Part shown: one piece after another, positions 63,533 through 64,000 of the stretch
Layout: each line of letters starts with the position of its first letter
How positions within the stretch are numbered: position 1 is the first letter of the stretch
Source: Watersipora subatra
Lineage: Eukaryota > Bryozoa > Gymnolaemata > Cheilostomatida > Watersiporidae
Reading direction: 5' to 3'
DNA: 64,000 nt
Assembly: GCF_963576615.1 (NCBI RefSeq)
Contig: NC_088712.1
Span: forward strand, 27,929,870-27,993,869
Position numbers and translations under genes: made by a program
Notes under the pieces: generated by a model
The model's input: only the letters and a program-made list of their open reading frames with translations
What the model was told of the DNA's origin: nothing
Database searches by the model: none

Positions 63533-63835
63533 TTAATAATTCTTACGTAGTAGTATTTGCAATTCTTTTTTACGCATTCTTGAAAATCCCTTGATTCCCT
63601 GTTCTTTCGCTTTGGCTCTGAGCTTTGCTAATTGCACCTTTTCCCTTATGATCATCGGCTTGCCATTTAAGTAATATTGCTGTGACGTATTGTTGGGCTT
63701 GTCGTACTCCGGAGGGTTTACTAACTCAAAAAGTTCATAGCAACTTATCAAATATTTTAATTGCTCATCATCCTTGTCGCGGTAGTCAAAGATTCCTAAA
63801 GTTCTTGCTCTAAATTCGAGTTTTTCCTTTTCCAT
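63533..63835 (-). CDS. Polinton small protein with Rho-N/SAP-like end
   Basis: 100 residues from ATG in GAATAAATGG, immediately after the stop of the upstream gene. An acidic/aromatic N-terminal part (RARTLGIFDYRDKDDEQLKY) leads to a basic C-terminus. There AKEQGIKGFSRMRKKELQIL matches the helix-turn pattern of Rho-N/SAP domains (G-I-x-G-x-S-x-M-x-K-x-E-L), which bind nucleic acid. Ends 4 bp before the protease start. Function unknown; a DNA-binding accessory role is inferred. Confidence 0.6.
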   Translation of the reverse strand: MEKEKLEFRARTLGIFDYRDKDDEQLKYLISCYELFELVNPPEYDKPNNTSQQYYLNGKPMIIREKVQLAKLRAKAKEQGIKGFSRMRKKELQILLRKNY

Positions 63836-64000
63836 TTATTCTAACAATTTATGTCCGTAAGCCAACGTATGTATTCCATCATCCATGATCACCCTTTTGT
63901 CATCGTCAGCAGATAGAGCTATTTTATTAACTTTTTCCGTGTAAATGTTGTGCTTTCGGCTACGGAACACTGTCATACTGCGATAAACATGGGAGCCATT
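63836..64000 (-). CDS. POLB: C-terminal end of a probable protein-primed DNA polymerase B (partial)
   Basis: The last 54 codons of a minus-strand gene that continues beyond the window. They read FRSRKHNIYTEKVNKIALSA then DDDKRVIMDDGIHTLAYGHK. A closely similar ending (R-x-K-H-x-I-Y-T...K-I-A-L-S...D-D-K-R...T-L-A-x-G-H) is, to my recollection, that of Polinton type-B polymerases. Polymerase is the one hallmark gene not seen elsewhere in the element. The TAA stop abuts the ATG of the next gene. Catalytic motifs would lie outside the window. Confidence 0.6.
   Translation of the reverse strand, partial: NGSHVYRSMTVFRSRKHNIYTEKVNKIALSADDDKRVIMDDGIHTLAYGHKLLE

Larger units (their letters stand above)
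55080..64000. mobile_element. Polinton/Maverick (adintovirus-like) element, left part
   Basis: Hallmark genes of the family occur together: double-jelly-roll major capsid protein, penton-like minor capsid protein, FtsK/HerA-type packaging ATPase, adenain-like protease, retroviral-type integrase with chromodomain, PLA2-like protein and, at the right edge, the end of a probable type-B polymerase. The element continues past the window. Terminal inverted repeats and target duplication could not be identified, so the left boundary is approximate (it may begin upstream of 55080). About three of the visible genes look broken; the others are open, so the copy is relatively young. Confidence 0.93.

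Overview
This 64 kb window reads as AT-rich animal DNA, most likely from an aquatic invertebrate and perhaps a mollusc or other lophotrochozoan. That placement is an inference from the repertoire: a Polinton, a Ty3/Gypsy element with paired zinc knuckles, and pogo/Tigger, hAT, piggyBac and CR1/Jockey-like LINE sequences. No species can be named. Almost no intact host coding sequence is visible. Host candidates are small: two exon-like segments with good splice sites (12967-13113 and 14247-14329, minus strand), a 27-residue membrane micropeptide ORF (48478-48561), and fragments carrying C2H2 (447-575) and PHD (15478-15636) fingers.

Layout. Positions 1-8790 and 16617-24851 hold two diverged copies of a large, minus-strand, gag-bearing LTR-type fossil. 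Each copy contains a ~630 bp module repeated in it. The first copy carries a TA-flanked DNA transposon; the second carries a 2.9 kb hAT transposon at almost the same homologous site. Between them lie a MITE, a LINE whose own codons have expanded into a ~31-copy 38 bp satellite (9826-10998), and a quiet AT-rich stretch with the exon candidates. Positions 24593-36998 are a tandem duplication of a ~6 kb unit. Each unit has a 32 bp minisatellite, a fold-back element, an RNase H fossil, a 24 bp/72 bp higher-order repeat that is open in several frames, and a piggyBac remnant.

Positions 38588-47835 centre on a four-level nest. A pogo-like transposase is split by a TA-flanked transposon (40225-46587). 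That transposon is split by a smaller TA-flanked element (40838-46397), which is in turn split by a young Gypsy retrotransposon (40857-45987) with 462 bp LTRs that differ at only about four positions. Positions 49172-53600 hold a Tigger remnant and further TIR elements.

From about 55080 to beyond the right edge lies a recent Polinton/Maverick (adintovirus-like) element. Its visible genes are small membrane proteins, double-jelly-roll major capsid protein, basic core-like protein, a GLWEL-motif protein, chromodomain integrase, PLA2-like protein, packaging ATPase, penton-like minor capsid protein, a pVI-like protein, fibre-like protein, adenain-like protease and the C-terminus of a probable protein-primed DNA polymerase. 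Its genes are packed with tiny gaps, and most begin at TAAATG, a context reminiscent of poxvirus late promoters. About three genes look broken; the rest are open.
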